Shown piece by piece: positions 34,737-42,969 of a stretch of DNA of 64,000 nucleotides. Positions within the stretch are counted from its first letter, which is position 1. Every line of letters begins with the position of its first letter. Both the position numbers and the translations under genes were made by a program. The notes beneath the pieces were generated by a model. That model was not told the origin of the DNA. It worked only from the letters and a program-made list of their open reading frames with translations, and made no database searches. Source of the DNA: Candidatus Acidulodesulfobacterium acidiphilum (GTDB lineage: Bacteria; SZUA-79; Acidulodesulfobacterales; Acidulodesulfobacteraceae); the NCBI GenBank assembly GCA_008534395.1, contig SHMQ01000006.1, positions 28,788 to 92,787 on the forward strand, given 5' to 3'.

Positions 34737-35690
34737 TTACTTGCATATTTCTTGGCTAAATGCGCCTGCATCTCCTCGAATCGTTTTAATTAATTTTCCG
34801 CCCATAAAATCTAATCCGCCTGCGTAATATTTGTCGGCGTCTTTTTTAAAATAGCCGTATGACTTTTTTAAATATATGAAATTTCCCGTTTTTGAATATA
34901 TCCACCAATAATAAAGCGCGTTTGCAAGTATGCCCGACGGTTTTCCCGACGGATTTTTTACGTTGAAAAATCTGTTTGCCTTTCTTATTTTAACGCTTTT
35001 TGCGTATTTTTTTTTAACGGTATTAATTTTCTCCGCCAAGTAATTTTCAATATCTTCCTTAGAATTAATATTCATAAAAAATTCAATTTTTAAATCCGGA
35101 TTTTTTTTTATAATATCTAATATATTATAGTAATATACGGACGGCAAAAATCTTGAAATATTCACCGAATCCTTAAAAGGAAAATTTTTTTCTAGATTCA
35201 ACGCATAATCGTTCAGCATTTCTAAAACCGCAGCCGTCTTCTTTATATTATAAATTCCAAGGAGGGGTTCTACGGTGGAATCCGGCCATAAAGGCAGTAC
35301 CGCACCGACTTTCTCCTTCTCCATTTTTTTTATAAGTTCGTTTGCCGCCGAAAAATTAAATAAAGGCGCGTCGCACTCCATAACAAGGACATATTTGCCT
35401 TTAAGATGCTTAATGCAACTGTAAATTCCTCTAAGAGGCCCTATAAAACCGCAGTTTTTATCGTCGGCTATTGCATGCGGATTTATATTCAATTTTTTTT
35501 TTAATTCGTTGCTATACCGTTCTGCGCCTTCTTTATCTCTTGCCGAAATTATTATATCGCCGCTTAATTTTAATGCGGTTTCCGCCGCTCTTTCTATAAA
35601 CGATTTTCCATTAAAATTAAAAAAAGCTTTATTTTCTCCGAATCTTTTAGATTCGCCGCCGGCAAGTATTATACAGCTTAATTTTTGCAT
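34737..35690 (-). CDS. mobA: MobA-like guanylyltransferase with an extra C-terminal region
   Basis: Residues 1-220 are a MobA domain that attaches GMP to molybdopterin: ILAGGESKRFGENKAFF near residue 8, ECDAPLF near 110, and FFMNINSKEDIENYL, which normally closes the protein. About 95 further residues follow, rich in aromatic and basic amino acids (NALYYWWIYSKTGNF, YFKKDADKYYAGGLDFMGGK) and matching no domain I recognise. Ordinary MobA is about 200 residues. It sits between the PTPS-like gene and a ferredoxin gene in the Mo/W cluster. The role of the extension is unknown. Confidence 0.85.
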   Translation of the reverse strand: MQKLSCIILAGGESKRFGENKAFFNFNGKSFIERAAETALKLSGDIIISARDKEGAERYSNELKKKLNINPHAIADDKNCGFIGPLRGIYSCIKHLKGKYVLVMECDAPLFNFSAANELIKKMEKEKVGAVLPLWPDSTVEPLLGIYNIKKTAAVLEMLNDYALNLEKNFPFKDSVNISRFLPSVYYYNILDIIKKNPDLKIEFFMNINSKEDIENYLAEKINTVKKKYAKSVKIRKANRFFNVKNPSGKPSGILANALYYWWIYSKTGNFIYLKKSYGYFKKDADKYYAGGLDFMGGKLIKTIRGDAGAFSQEICK

Positions 35691-35715
35691 TTAATTAAAT
35701 AGCACGGCCGCAAAA

Positions 35716-36201
35716 TTATAATTCTATCTTTATTCTGCCTCTTTGGCCGTGGCCTTCGCTTAACGTAACTTCAAAATAATTTATTGGGTTAAACATTTCC
35801 CTGTTTTTTAAATCTGAGGCGAGTTCGCCTGCGAAATAAACCGTTAAATCTTCGATATTTAACGACGGACACTTTATTTTAAAAATATCGGCTTTCGGTA
35901 TAAGATACATTTTGCCGTTAATTTCTATCCTGTAATGCTGTTCTTCCACTGCAATGCGCTGAACGCTTTCAGGGTAATCGGCTATTAATATTTTATCCTC
36001 GAACGTGGAACATATTCTTTTTATAACGGCTTTTAAGTTATAAAGATGGACTATCCTTCTTTTATCGTCGAATTCTCCGTCGATTAAAACGTCCACGTAA
36101 TGAAAATGAGGATGTATTCTCGAACAATCTCCTCTTCCAGGCACTATATGCATGCATTCAAACGTTAATCCGGCTTCTTTTCCGTTAAGTTCGACTATCA
36201 T
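35716..36201 (-). CDS. PTPS/QueD-like pterin protein, divergent
   Basis: A 161-residue 6-pyruvoyl-tetrahydropterin synthase/QueD-fold protein. Zinc ligands H18, H30 and H32 and the catalytic cysteine C26 are in place (CSRIHPHFH, matching the CxxxHxH of QueD). The middle and end differ from QueD and it is longer than the normal QueD at 48.4 kb. It lies between a MoaA-like gene and mobA, not in a queuosine cluster, so a role in a pterin cofactor is suggested by context. Reaction unknown. Confidence 0.75.
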   Translation of the reverse strand: MIVELNGKEAGLTFECMHIVPGRGDCSRIHPHFHYVDVLIDGEFDDKRRIVHLYNLKAVIKRICSTFEDKILIADYPESVQRIAVEEQHYRIEINGKMYLIPKADIFKIKCPSLNIEDLTVYFAGELASDLKNREMFNPINYFEVTLSEGHGQRGRIKIEL

Positions 36202-36224
36202 TTAATTTTATTTACCTCTAATAT

Positions 36225-37067
36225 TTAATAATAAAAATTTTTTAGAACGCCGTTGGGCAGAAGCCTCATGCCGCTGCATCTGTCTCCGGTAGATTTACAG
36301 ACGTCGTTTACCTTTCTGCATAGCGTTATTTTAGAATTTTTAATTTTAAAAAACTGTCTGTCATTAGTATCGTCGTTTAAAAAATCTAATCCCGCTTTCT
36401 TTAACGTTAAGTATGGGTCGGCATAAAACTTAGAATATGAAGTTTCGTCGGTTTCGTTAGATAATTCTATAAACTGCAAATCGAAATCGTTATTTATGCA
36501 ATAATCTATTAATTTGTTTAAAGACGATTTTGCGGAATTTATTTTTTTTAGCAAAACTGCATCTATTTCTACATTGTATCCATAATCTTTCAAAATTTTT
36601 AAACCTGAAAGAACTTCATATAGATAATCTTTTCCGGTAATATATTTATAAAACCTTGGATCTAACGTATCTAAGCTTACCGATATTTTATCTATAATAT
36701 TGGGGCTAAGATCTTTTATTCTTTTTCTTATAAGAGTGCCGTTCGTAGTAATATATAGCTTTAAGTCATTGATATGTTTGACTTTATATAAAAGATTTTT
36801 TAAATCTTTATAGAGCAGAGGTTCGCCGCCGGTAAATTTAATTTTTTTAAGTCCGAAATTTTTAAGCGAATATACGACGTTTATTATATCTCCGGTCTGA
36901 ATAGTCGAAGAAATTTTTTTGGGAACTCCTTCGTTATGGCAGTAAAAACAATTTTCGTTGCATTTGCCTGAAAGAGAAACTCTTAAGGACGGGATTTTAA
37001 ATTTAAATCTTTCGAAATTTGAATCGTATTCTTTATTTTCAAATAATTCAAATAAATACTGTTTCAT
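36225..37067 (-). CDS. MoaA-like radical SAM protein with altered C-terminal cluster site
   Basis: Radical-SAM domain with C36-x3-C40-x2-C43 (CNENCFYC) and MoaA-like phrases (FTGGEPLLYKDLKNLL, ITTNGTLIRKR, SLDTLDPRFYKYITGK). MoaA turns GTP into a cyclic pterin precursor and needs a second C-terminal cluster with a last cysteine a dozen residues before the end. Here that end is NGVLKNFYY with no cysteine, but C250, C257 and C264 lie just before. The protein has 280 residues against about 330 for MoaA. It could be a shortened MoaA or an enzyme with a different product, working with the adjoining PTPS-like protein. Confidence 0.8.
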   Translation of the reverse strand: MKQYLFELFENKEYDSNFERFKFKIPSLRVSLSGKCNENCFYCHNEGVPKKISSTIQTGDIINVVYSLKNFGLKKIKFTGGEPLLYKDLKNLLYKVKHINDLKLYITTNGTLIRKRIKDLSPNIIDKISVSLDTLDPRFYKYITGKDYLYEVLSGLKILKDYGYNVEIDAVLLKKINSAKSSLNKLIDYCINNDFDLQFIELSNETDETSYSKFYADPYLTLKKAGLDFLNDDTNDRQFFKIKNSKITLCRKVNDVCKSTGDRCSGMRLLPNGVLKNFYY

Positions 37068-37079
37068 AATTATTTTGTA

Positions 37080-38369
37080 TTAATATTCTATTTCGTAATC
37101 GTTTAACGTAACGTCTATAAAAGTTCCGGCCTTTAAATTCGTAATATGCTCTTCCATAACAAAACTGCCGTCGGCTTTTATCATTGGACTTAATGACCTT
37201 GCGGCGGACGGAGGTTTAGGAGCGGATATTACTTCTGCATATAAAGAATCGCCGCTCTTAGTTAACTTAACCTGAAAATATTTTCTTATGCCTTCTTCTT
37301 TTATTATATCATTTTTTAAAGCGGCTTTAACGGAAGGGTATCTTTTATATAGGTCTTTATAGTTAGACATTCTTTGAATAACAGGCCTTACAAATAGGTC
37401 GAACGTAATAAGAACGGAATAAGGCCAGCCCGCAAGCGCAAAAATAGGCGTGCCGTTATTAAGCATGCCGAACGACGTCGGCTTGCCCGGAACTAATTTT
37501 ACTCCGTGGAATAATAATTTTCCGGTCTTTTCTATAGCGGAAGGAACTAGGTCGTAAAAGTTTTTTATCTCTTTATTTTCCAAAACCAAAAAACTGGCGC
37601 CCGTTCCACCGGTAGAAACAATAAGGTCGTATTTTGAAGACTCGTCGCTTTTTTTTAAAGTTTGCGTTAATTTTTCAAAGTCGTCTTCTACCGCTCCTAT
37701 TACTTCAGGTACGCCTCCGGCATCCGACACTAAAGACTTAAGAACCGTCGTATTTATATCGTATATTTTATTTGTTTTTAACTTTTTGCCCGGCGGCGTT
37801 AGTTCGTTTCCTCCGGACAATATTCCTACCAAAGGTTTTTTATAAACGGAAACCGAACTCATTCCTATTCCGGATAGGGCGGCAATATCGCAGAATCTTA
37901 TTCTATGACCTTTCTCAAAAAGAATTTCTCCAGCCTTAATGTCGTCCCCTATGGGAGATATATACGAACCTTTTTCGAATTTCTTTTTGTAAATCATATA
38001 TCCGCCTGCATATTCTTCTACGTCTTCTATTAATACCACGCTGTCTGCATTGGGAGGAATAGGAGCGCCCGTAGTTACGAAGGCGGCTTCTCCAGAATTA
38101 AGCGGTTTTATTTCTTTTGAATAACCTGCGGTTATTTGGTTTTCTACCCTGAATTTATTTATTTTTTTTTCTAAAAAATCGCTTGATATAACCGCAAAAC
38201 CGTCAACGGCCGATCTTATAAAAGGAGGAACTTCGTTTTGAGGAATTATATCTTCCGATATTATTCTGCCGAGAGAATCTTCGACGGAAATAATTTCGCC
38301 GTCCTTAATTTTTTTAATATTTTCTGCGGTAATATCAAGTAATGTTTTAACCGTTTTTTTATCTTGCAT
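37080..38369 (-). CDS. moeA: Molybdopterin molybdenumtransferase MoeA
   Basis: Inserts molybdate (or tungstate) into adenylylated molybdopterin. Family motifs in order: VPPFIRSAVDGFAV near residue 45, TTGAPIPPNADSVV near 92, GILSGGNEL, VSTGGTGAS near 250 and GKPTSFG. At 429 residues it is complete. It is 12 bases upstream of the MoaA-like gene and separated from the enzyme genes by a strong inverted repeat. In tungsten users a MoeA paralogue can be metal-specific; that cannot be judged here. Confidence 0.95.
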   Translation of the reverse strand: MQDKKTVKTLLDITAENIKKIKDGEIISVEDSLGRIISEDIIPQNEVPPFIRSAVDGFAVISSDFLEKKINKFRVENQITAGYSKEIKPLNSGEAAFVTTGAPIPPNADSVVLIEDVEEYAGGYMIYKKKFEKGSYISPIGDDIKAGEILFEKGHRIRFCDIAALSGIGMSSVSVYKKPLVGILSGGNELTPPGKKLKTNKIYDINTTVLKSLVSDAGGVPEVIGAVEDDFEKLTQTLKKSDESSKYDLIVSTGGTGASFLVLENKEIKNFYDLVPSAIEKTGKLLFHGVKLVPGKPTSFGMLNNGTPIFALAGWPYSVLITFDLFVRPVIQRMSNYKDLYKRYPSVKAALKNDIIKEEGIRKYFQVKLTKSGDSLYAEVISAPKPPSAARSLSPMIKADGSFVMEEHITNLKAGTFIDVTLNDYEIEY

Positions 38370-38386
38370 GAAGTTTTTATTTTTTT

Positions 38387-38428
38387 AAACAATAACGGCC
38401 GTCGATAGTTTGACGGCCGTTATTGTTT
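38387..38428 (-). terminator. Perfect 17-base inverted repeat inside the Mo/W cluster
   Basis: Arms AAACAATAACGGCCGTC (38387-38403) and its exact reverse complement (38412-38428) around an 8-base loop. It lies between the 81-residue protein and moeA. The base of the stem is AT-rich (TTATTGTTT at the RNA 3' side) but no separate T-run follows, so it could be a partial terminator/attenuator or an RNA-processing or stability element that sets enzyme genes apart from cofactor genes. Confidence 0.6.
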
Positions 38429-38437
38429 AACGTTAAT

Positions 38438-38683
38438 TTAAAAATATGGTTCTATGGGATATGTTTTTATTCCTGCTTTTTTAATCGCCTTTAAAGCTTT
38501 TTCTTCTTCTTCTAAGCTTACGAATATAGTTGCATGGTAAGGCGTCACGCTTGCGACGTTTCTTCCCACAATATGAACGTTTTCTTTTTTTAATGCTTCT
38601 TCAGCCTTGTCGAAGTCTCCGTTTACATAATCGACTCTTATAGGCGCATTATACACGGTTCCAGACTTTAGTATCTCTGCCAT
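38438..38683 (-). CDS. Small protein of unknown function in the Mo/W cluster (81 residues)
   Basis: An 81-residue protein with an alternating beta-alpha-beta-beta-alpha-beta pattern (APIRVDYVNG, DFDKAEEALKKENV, HATIFVSLEEEEKALKAIKK, KTYPIEP) suggesting an ACT- or ferredoxin-like fold. It has no cysteine and no membrane segment. Ribosome site GGAGG, 5-9 bases before the ATG, is strong. It lies 55 bases after the FeS subunit gene and before the hairpin, grouping it with the enzyme subunits. Possibly a chaperone or regulatory subunit; not recognised. Confidence 0.75.
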   Translation of the reverse strand: MAEILKSGTVYNAPIRVDYVNGDFDKAEEALKKENVHIVGRNVASVTPYHATIFVSLEEEEKALKAIKKAGIKTYPIEPYF

Positions 38684-38738
38684 AAATAACCTCCTTGTTT
38701 TATTTTTAATATTTTTACAAATATAGTCAAATATTTAA

Positions 38739-39395
38739 TTATCCGACTTTAACCTCGTTATCGGTGTCGTTTGCATTAGACGTTCCCATTTGGCTTGGAT
38801 TAGGAGCGACAAAACCGAATAAATGTTCCGTTAATTTTCTGGCGGTCTTTTCTCTGTCGATAGTCGATATTCTGTTTATATTACCGAACCATAATGCATC
38901 GGTCGAACACAAAGTTACGCATGCAGGTAAAAGTCCGACGTCGATTCTGTGTTTGCAGTAATCGCATTTCGTTACCTTTCCGGTCGCTTCGTTAAACTGA
39001 GGAGAACCGAAAGGACAAGCGTGTATGCAAGATTTACAGCCTATGCAGGTATTAGGGTCGTTAAATACGATACCGTCTGCTCTTTTCTGCATAGAACCTG
39101 TCGGACAGGCTTTTACGCATGCCGCATCGTCGCAGTGAAAACAGTTCATGGGAAGATAAACCGTTTTTAGTTGTCCTTTTTTAATAAAATATGGTCCAAC
39201 CTGTATAACCCTCATTCTGCGGGGCCCAACGGGAAGATTGTGTTCTTTTTTACAAGATACTTCGCAAGACATACAGCCTATGCATCTTTCTACATTTACT
39301 TTCATAGAATATTTTGGAGTGGAAGACTTCAGGGTAATCCTGGAAGCTCTTTCTTCTCCAAGGTGAACTCTATCAAATCCGTATTCCGAAGACAT
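38739..39395 (-). CDS. Four-cluster FeS subunit of the Mo/W oxidoreductase (DmsB/PsrB type)
   Basis: A 218-residue electron-transfer subunit with sixteen cysteines in the DmsB/PsrB/NrfC pattern: C38, C41, C44, C48; C85, C88, C93, C97; C117, C120, C123, C127; C144, C147, C159, C163. No signal peptide or membrane anchor, so it pairs with a cytoplasmic catalytic subunit. It is encoded 110 bases after that subunit with a hairpin in the gap. Confidence 0.93.
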   Translation of the reverse strand: MSSEYGFDRVHLGEERASRITLKSSTPKYSMKVNVERCIGCMSCEVSCKKEHNLPVGPRRMRVIQVGPYFIKKGQLKTVYLPMNCFHCDDAACVKACPTGSMQKRADGIVFNDPNTCIGCKSCIHACPFGSPQFNEATGKVTKCDYCKHRIDVGLLPACVTLCSTDALWFGNINRISTIDREKTARKLTEHLFGFVAPNPSQMGTSNANDTDNEVKVG

Positions 39396-39439
39396 ATTTA
39401 TACTCCTATTTTTTATTTAAGTTAAATTTCTTTTAACAT

Positions 39440-39493
39440 CCGGAAATTTGCGTTTTATTGTTTTTTCAATTAATTACTCACGCAAATTTCCGG
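39440..39493 (-). other. 14-base inverted repeat between catalytic and FeS subunit genes
   Basis: CCGGAAATTTGCGT (39440-39453) and its exact reverse complement (39480-39493) are separated by 26 bases. It follows the catalytic-subunit stop by 12 bases on the minus strand. No T-run follows, so full termination is unlikely; an RNA hairpin protecting the upstream message or lowering downstream expression is possible. Confidence 0.6.
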
Positions 39494-39505
39494 TTAAATT
39501 TAATT

Positions 39506-42049
39506 TTAGTATTTACGAATATCGCAGGAAACAGGCGTACATTCGACCGGCTCTTTAAAATTAACAAGCTTTTTCCAGCCTATGCTAAGTTCATGATATT
39601 CTTTCCAGTGATTTTTCCATTTTCCGACGATAATATTTTTATCCTGGTGCTTAGGATCCCAAACTTCCGGAAATCTTTTCTGCAAAAATTCTAGCGTCTT
39701 TTTTGCTGTGGTATCCGGATCGGTATCGCCTTTTCTATAAACCCTGCAAAGGACGGCTTTAAATTGTATCTGTCCATAAACCGGGTCTTTTATAATATCG
39801 TCTATAACGGTATTAATAGATTCATATGGATGAAACGGCTGATATCTGTCAAACCCGAAGTTTGCCCATATTCCGTCTTCAGGTACCATTTCTGTTACCC
39901 ATGCCGGACCTTCAACCCATCCTCTGTCGTTTTCTACTATAACCATGTCTCCGTCTTCGATACCCATAACCGCTGCGGTAGTAGGATTTATCTCTATATT
40001 TCTGTCGGGTTCGAGTTCGTCGTTCCACGGCCACCAGTGGCCTCCTTCATGAAAGGACTGCGCTATTCTGGTAGTATTCAGTACTAACGGATACTTCTTG
40101 GCTCTTTCAAAATTTCCGAGAGGCGATTCGGAACCCTCAACCTGCGTAGGAACTTTGTACCAGCCAATTTTCTCCAAAGCTTCGGAAGCTAGTTCGATTT
40201 TGCCGGAAGGCGTCGGGAATCTCTTGTCGGATTCGGGATAATTTTCTCCTTCTTTATACATTATCCATTTACCCCTTAAAACGGCTTCGTCGTCTTGGAA
40301 AACAGCTTCTTCTTTCGACATTACGGGCCACATCAAACCGCCTTTCGGATTTTTTTCGGGATTAAGAAGTTCGTAAGTAATACCTCTTGTAAAAGATTCC
40401 TGTTCGTTAAAGAAATCGGTCATTTTAATTTCGTTTACTCTTCCTTTATCAGGACCTTCTTTATAATATCCCCACGGATTAAATTCGACTTTGTCGAAAT
40501 GTCCGGCTTTACCTTTAAGCCTTTTCGCAAGACCGTCGAAAACATCGATATCGGCTCTGTGTTCATGCTGATAAGGTATTATTTTATTGTGCCACTGAAG
40601 AAGCCTGTTGTTTCCGTGATGGCAAACGCTGTCTGTTTCTACTGAGATTGCTATAGGAAACGCGACATGACTAAACATATATGTATGGTTTGGATATATG
40701 GAAAGATGAATATTGATTATATTTTTCTTCATCGCTTCTTCCATTTTCCATGAATTCGGAAACTGCGGCAGGTGGTCGCCGTTCCATATAATGCCCTTAA
40801 CAGGATAGGGTTTTTCATACATCATCGCATTTATTATGCACGGTACCGAACTGTCTCCCCATGATATTAATTTGTCCGTTATCTGCGGTCTTTTAAAACC
40901 CGGCAGATCGTTCAAATCGTGTCCATAATTCAGAGGAGGACGGCAGTTATGCAGCCAGTTCCAGCCGCCGCCTTTTACGCCTATAGATCCGGTAAGAGCT
41001 AACAATGCCGCTATCGACCTGTTGACGTTGTTCGAGTTATATATCTGCGCAGTACCGAGATTTCCCGTTACGGATGCCGGTCTTGCCGAGCCGAATCTTC
41101 TTGCGGCTTCTATAATCATTTCCTTGGGAACGTATGTAAGTTTTTCGGCTCTTTCAGGCGTCCATTGGGCGCATTCTTTTGCATACTCTTCAAAACCTTC
41201 AACCCATTTATCGACAAATTCTTTGTTGTAAAGTTTTTCTTTTATTATGATATTGCCCATAGCTAAAAACAATATAGCGTCCGAACCCGAACGGATTCTC
41301 ATGCCTATATCGCATTTTGAAAGCGTTGCGTTAAAACGCGGATCGACGCCTATTAAAAATGCCCCGTTATCTCTTGCATCGAGAAGGTGGGTCATCGTAA
41401 TAGTTTCCTGCGCCGCCATATTTGTGCCGACTACAAGAATACACTTGGAATTTTTCCAGTCCTGAGTAGGATTCATAAGCCTGCCGAGTCCTTTTGCGCC
41501 GAAAACATAGTTCATAGAAACGCCGGGGCTTTCACAGCATATAGGTCCCTGTCCGTAAACGTTAGGCGTACCGAATATCCTGGCGAATCTTGCGCCGCCT
41601 TCTTTATTGCCGAACGAAGACCTTCCAGTCCTGAAAACAGTCAATGCCTCAGGGCCGTATTCGTCATGAAGTTTTATTAATCTTTCGGCCGCAAAATCAA
41701 GCGCATCATCCCATGAAACCCTTTTAAAATCGTCTGATAAAGATTTCCTTATCATCGGATGATGAACTCTTAGCGGGTCATACCACCATTGAATCTGTCC
41801 GACGCCTTTAGAGCAAAGACCGCCTCTGTTCTGGGGGTGTTCCGGATCTCCCATAACATCGACAATTTTGCCGTCTTTCAAGAATATTTTAAGACCGCAT
41901 CCGCTTTCGCACATATTGGTACAAGTGGAATAGCGTACAGTGTCGTATTCTTTCGTCGATTCCTGCGGACGATGATCAGGCTTTATTTTTATAAGCCTGT
42001 TATCTTTTACGCGCATGAACTTTTCGTTTTTTAACTCCTCAAAATCCAT
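39506..42049 (-). CDS. Mo/W-bis-pterin oxidoreductase catalytic subunit (DMSO reductase family), cytoplasmic
   Basis: An 847-residue molybdopterin oxidoreductase. The N-terminal FeS site is C43-x3-C47-x3-C51-x27-C79 (CTNMCESGC and LCSKG), the spacing seen in DmsA-like members. The position of the metal ligand falls in GQGPICCESPGVSMNY, so a cysteine (C171 or C172) is the likely ligand. Later phrases (LFLAMGNIIIKEKLYNKEF, NTTRIAQSFHEGGHW) are typical of the family's cofactor domains. There is no twin-arginine signal, so it acts in the cytoplasm. I cannot name the substrate; polysulfide/thiosulfate, hydratase-like or formate-like roles are all open. Neighbours are FeS and CCG proteins and cofactor genes. 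Confidence 0.9.
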   Translation of the reverse strand: MDFEELKNEKFMRVKDNRLIKIKPDHRPQESTKEYDTVRYSTCTNMCESGCGLKIFLKDGKIVDVMGDPEHPQNRGGLCSKGVGQIQWWYDPLRVHHPMIRKSLSDDFKRVSWDDALDFAAERLIKLHDEYGPEALTVFRTGRSSFGNKEGGARFARIFGTPNVYGQGPICCESPGVSMNYVFGAKGLGRLMNPTQDWKNSKCILVVGTNMAAQETITMTHLLDARDNGAFLIGVDPRFNATLSKCDIGMRIRSGSDAILFLAMGNIIIKEKLYNKEFVDKWVEGFEEYAKECAQWTPERAEKLTYVPKEMIIEAARRFGSARPASVTGNLGTAQIYNSNNVNRSIAALLALTGSIGVKGGGWNWLHNCRPPLNYGHDLNDLPGFKRPQITDKLISWGDSSVPCIINAMMYEKPYPVKGIIWNGDHLPQFPNSWKMEEAMKKNIINIHLSIYPNHTYMFSHVAFPIAISVETDSVCHHGNNRLLQWHNKIIPYQHEHRADIDVFDGLAKRLKGKAGHFDKVEFNPWGYYKEGPDKGRVNEIKMTDFFNEQESFTRGITYELLNPEKNPKGGLMWPVMSKEEAVFQDDEAVLRGKWIMYKEGENYPESDKRFPTPSGKIELASEALEKIGWYKVPTQVEGSESPLGNFERAKKYPLVLNTTRIAQSFHEGGHWWPWNDELEPDRNIEINPTTAAVMGIEDGDMVIVENDRGWVEGPAWVTEMVPEDGIWANFGFDRYQPFHPYESINTVIDDIIKDPVYGQIQFKAVLCRVYRKGDTDPDTTAKKTLEFLQKRFPEVWDPKHQDKNIIVGKWKNHWKEYHELSIGWKKLVNFKEPVECTPVSCDIRKY

Positions 42050-42084
42050 TTTTTTACCTCCGTTTTAATTAAAGTATTTTTATT

Positions 42085-42969
42085 TTATAACCGGCACTCT
42101 TCCGATATTAAGCTTTCTGATTCGACTTCGCTGCGGGATATATAGTTTAATAATTCCCCGCAATCGTCAATGTCAAGTATATAACCTATAAATTCTACCA
42201 ATCCTATTACGGGCGCAAATATATCAAGGTCGGACAATTTCATGCCGTCGTCAATATTTTTTTCGCACATGGAACAAACCGTGACTATATAGTCTGAATT
42301 TGTTTCGTCGGCTTTTTTATTTATCAGCTTGAAAAAATTATCGGCTATATTTGCGTTTTCAATTCTTTTAGAATGTATCGGGGTCATATTTTGCAATTTT
42401 TCGCCTCCACAACAATCATTGAAAATATTAACTTCGGCACCCATAATATTAAATATTTTTTTTAAAGATTCTATTTTAGCTTCGTTTTTATAACATCCGA
42501 CATAAAGAAGTATGGAGTTCCCTTTTATTTTTGACGGAACGGTTTTTAGCAGTTTGTCTTCGGTAGCGGCATCTGCAATTATATCGATAATATGAATTGC
42601 TCCCGTCTTTGAAGGATCCGACTCTTTAAGCATCGCATTAAACGGCCTAAGACTATAATCCGCCTGTTTTCTAAACATGGAATCGGAATTTATAAGTTTA
42701 ACGGATTCGTTTATCTGATTTACGCATACCGAACAGCCGGAATATAAAAAATTTTCGCCGCCATTCTGACATAAACCTAAATTTCTCAGGGGCATTACCG
42801 CTTTATTAAAAAAATCCGGCTTATAGTGCGATGGCGGAGCACCGCAGCAGTTCCATTCGGAAACCGGCTTAATATCTATATCTAATGCTCTAAAAATGTT
42901 TTCTATTTTTGTTTTAGGGTCGTAAGAATTTGCGCAGCCCGGAAAATAAATAATATGATTTTTCAACAT
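42085..42969 (-). CDS. CCG-domain (HdrB-like) protein of the Mo/W cluster
   Basis: A 294-residue protein with two CCG domains: C12, C41-C42, C79, C82 and C159, C186-C187, C232, C235, the full ligand set for two noncubane [4Fe-4S] clusters as in HdrB. It diverges from the HdrB at 1.7 kb outside these motifs. It is the first gene of the minus-strand Mo/W cluster, 35 bases before the catalytic subunit. It may be the disulfide- or quinone-facing subunit of that enzyme, as SdhE is for succinate dehydrogenase; that is inference from position. Confidence 0.88.
   Translation of the reverse strand: MLKNHIIYFPGCANSYDPKTKIENIFRALDIDIKPVSEWNCCGAPPSHYKPDFFNKAVMPLRNLGLCQNGGENFLYSGCSVCVNQINESVKLINSDSMFRKQADYSLRPFNAMLKESDPSKTGAIHIIDIIADAATEDKLLKTVPSKIKGNSILLYVGCYKNEAKIESLKKIFNIMGAEVNIFNDCCGGEKLQNMTPIHSKRIENANIADNFFKLINKKADETNSDYIVTVCSMCEKNIDDGMKLSDLDIFAPVIGLVEFIGYILDIDDCGELLNYISRSEVESESLISEECRL

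Noticed and set aside
39440..39493. A SECIS element for a selenocysteine in the Mo/W oxidoreductase
   Set aside because: The catalytic frame has no internal TGA, the ligand position holds cysteines, and the hairpin lies after the stop codon with no SECIS features.
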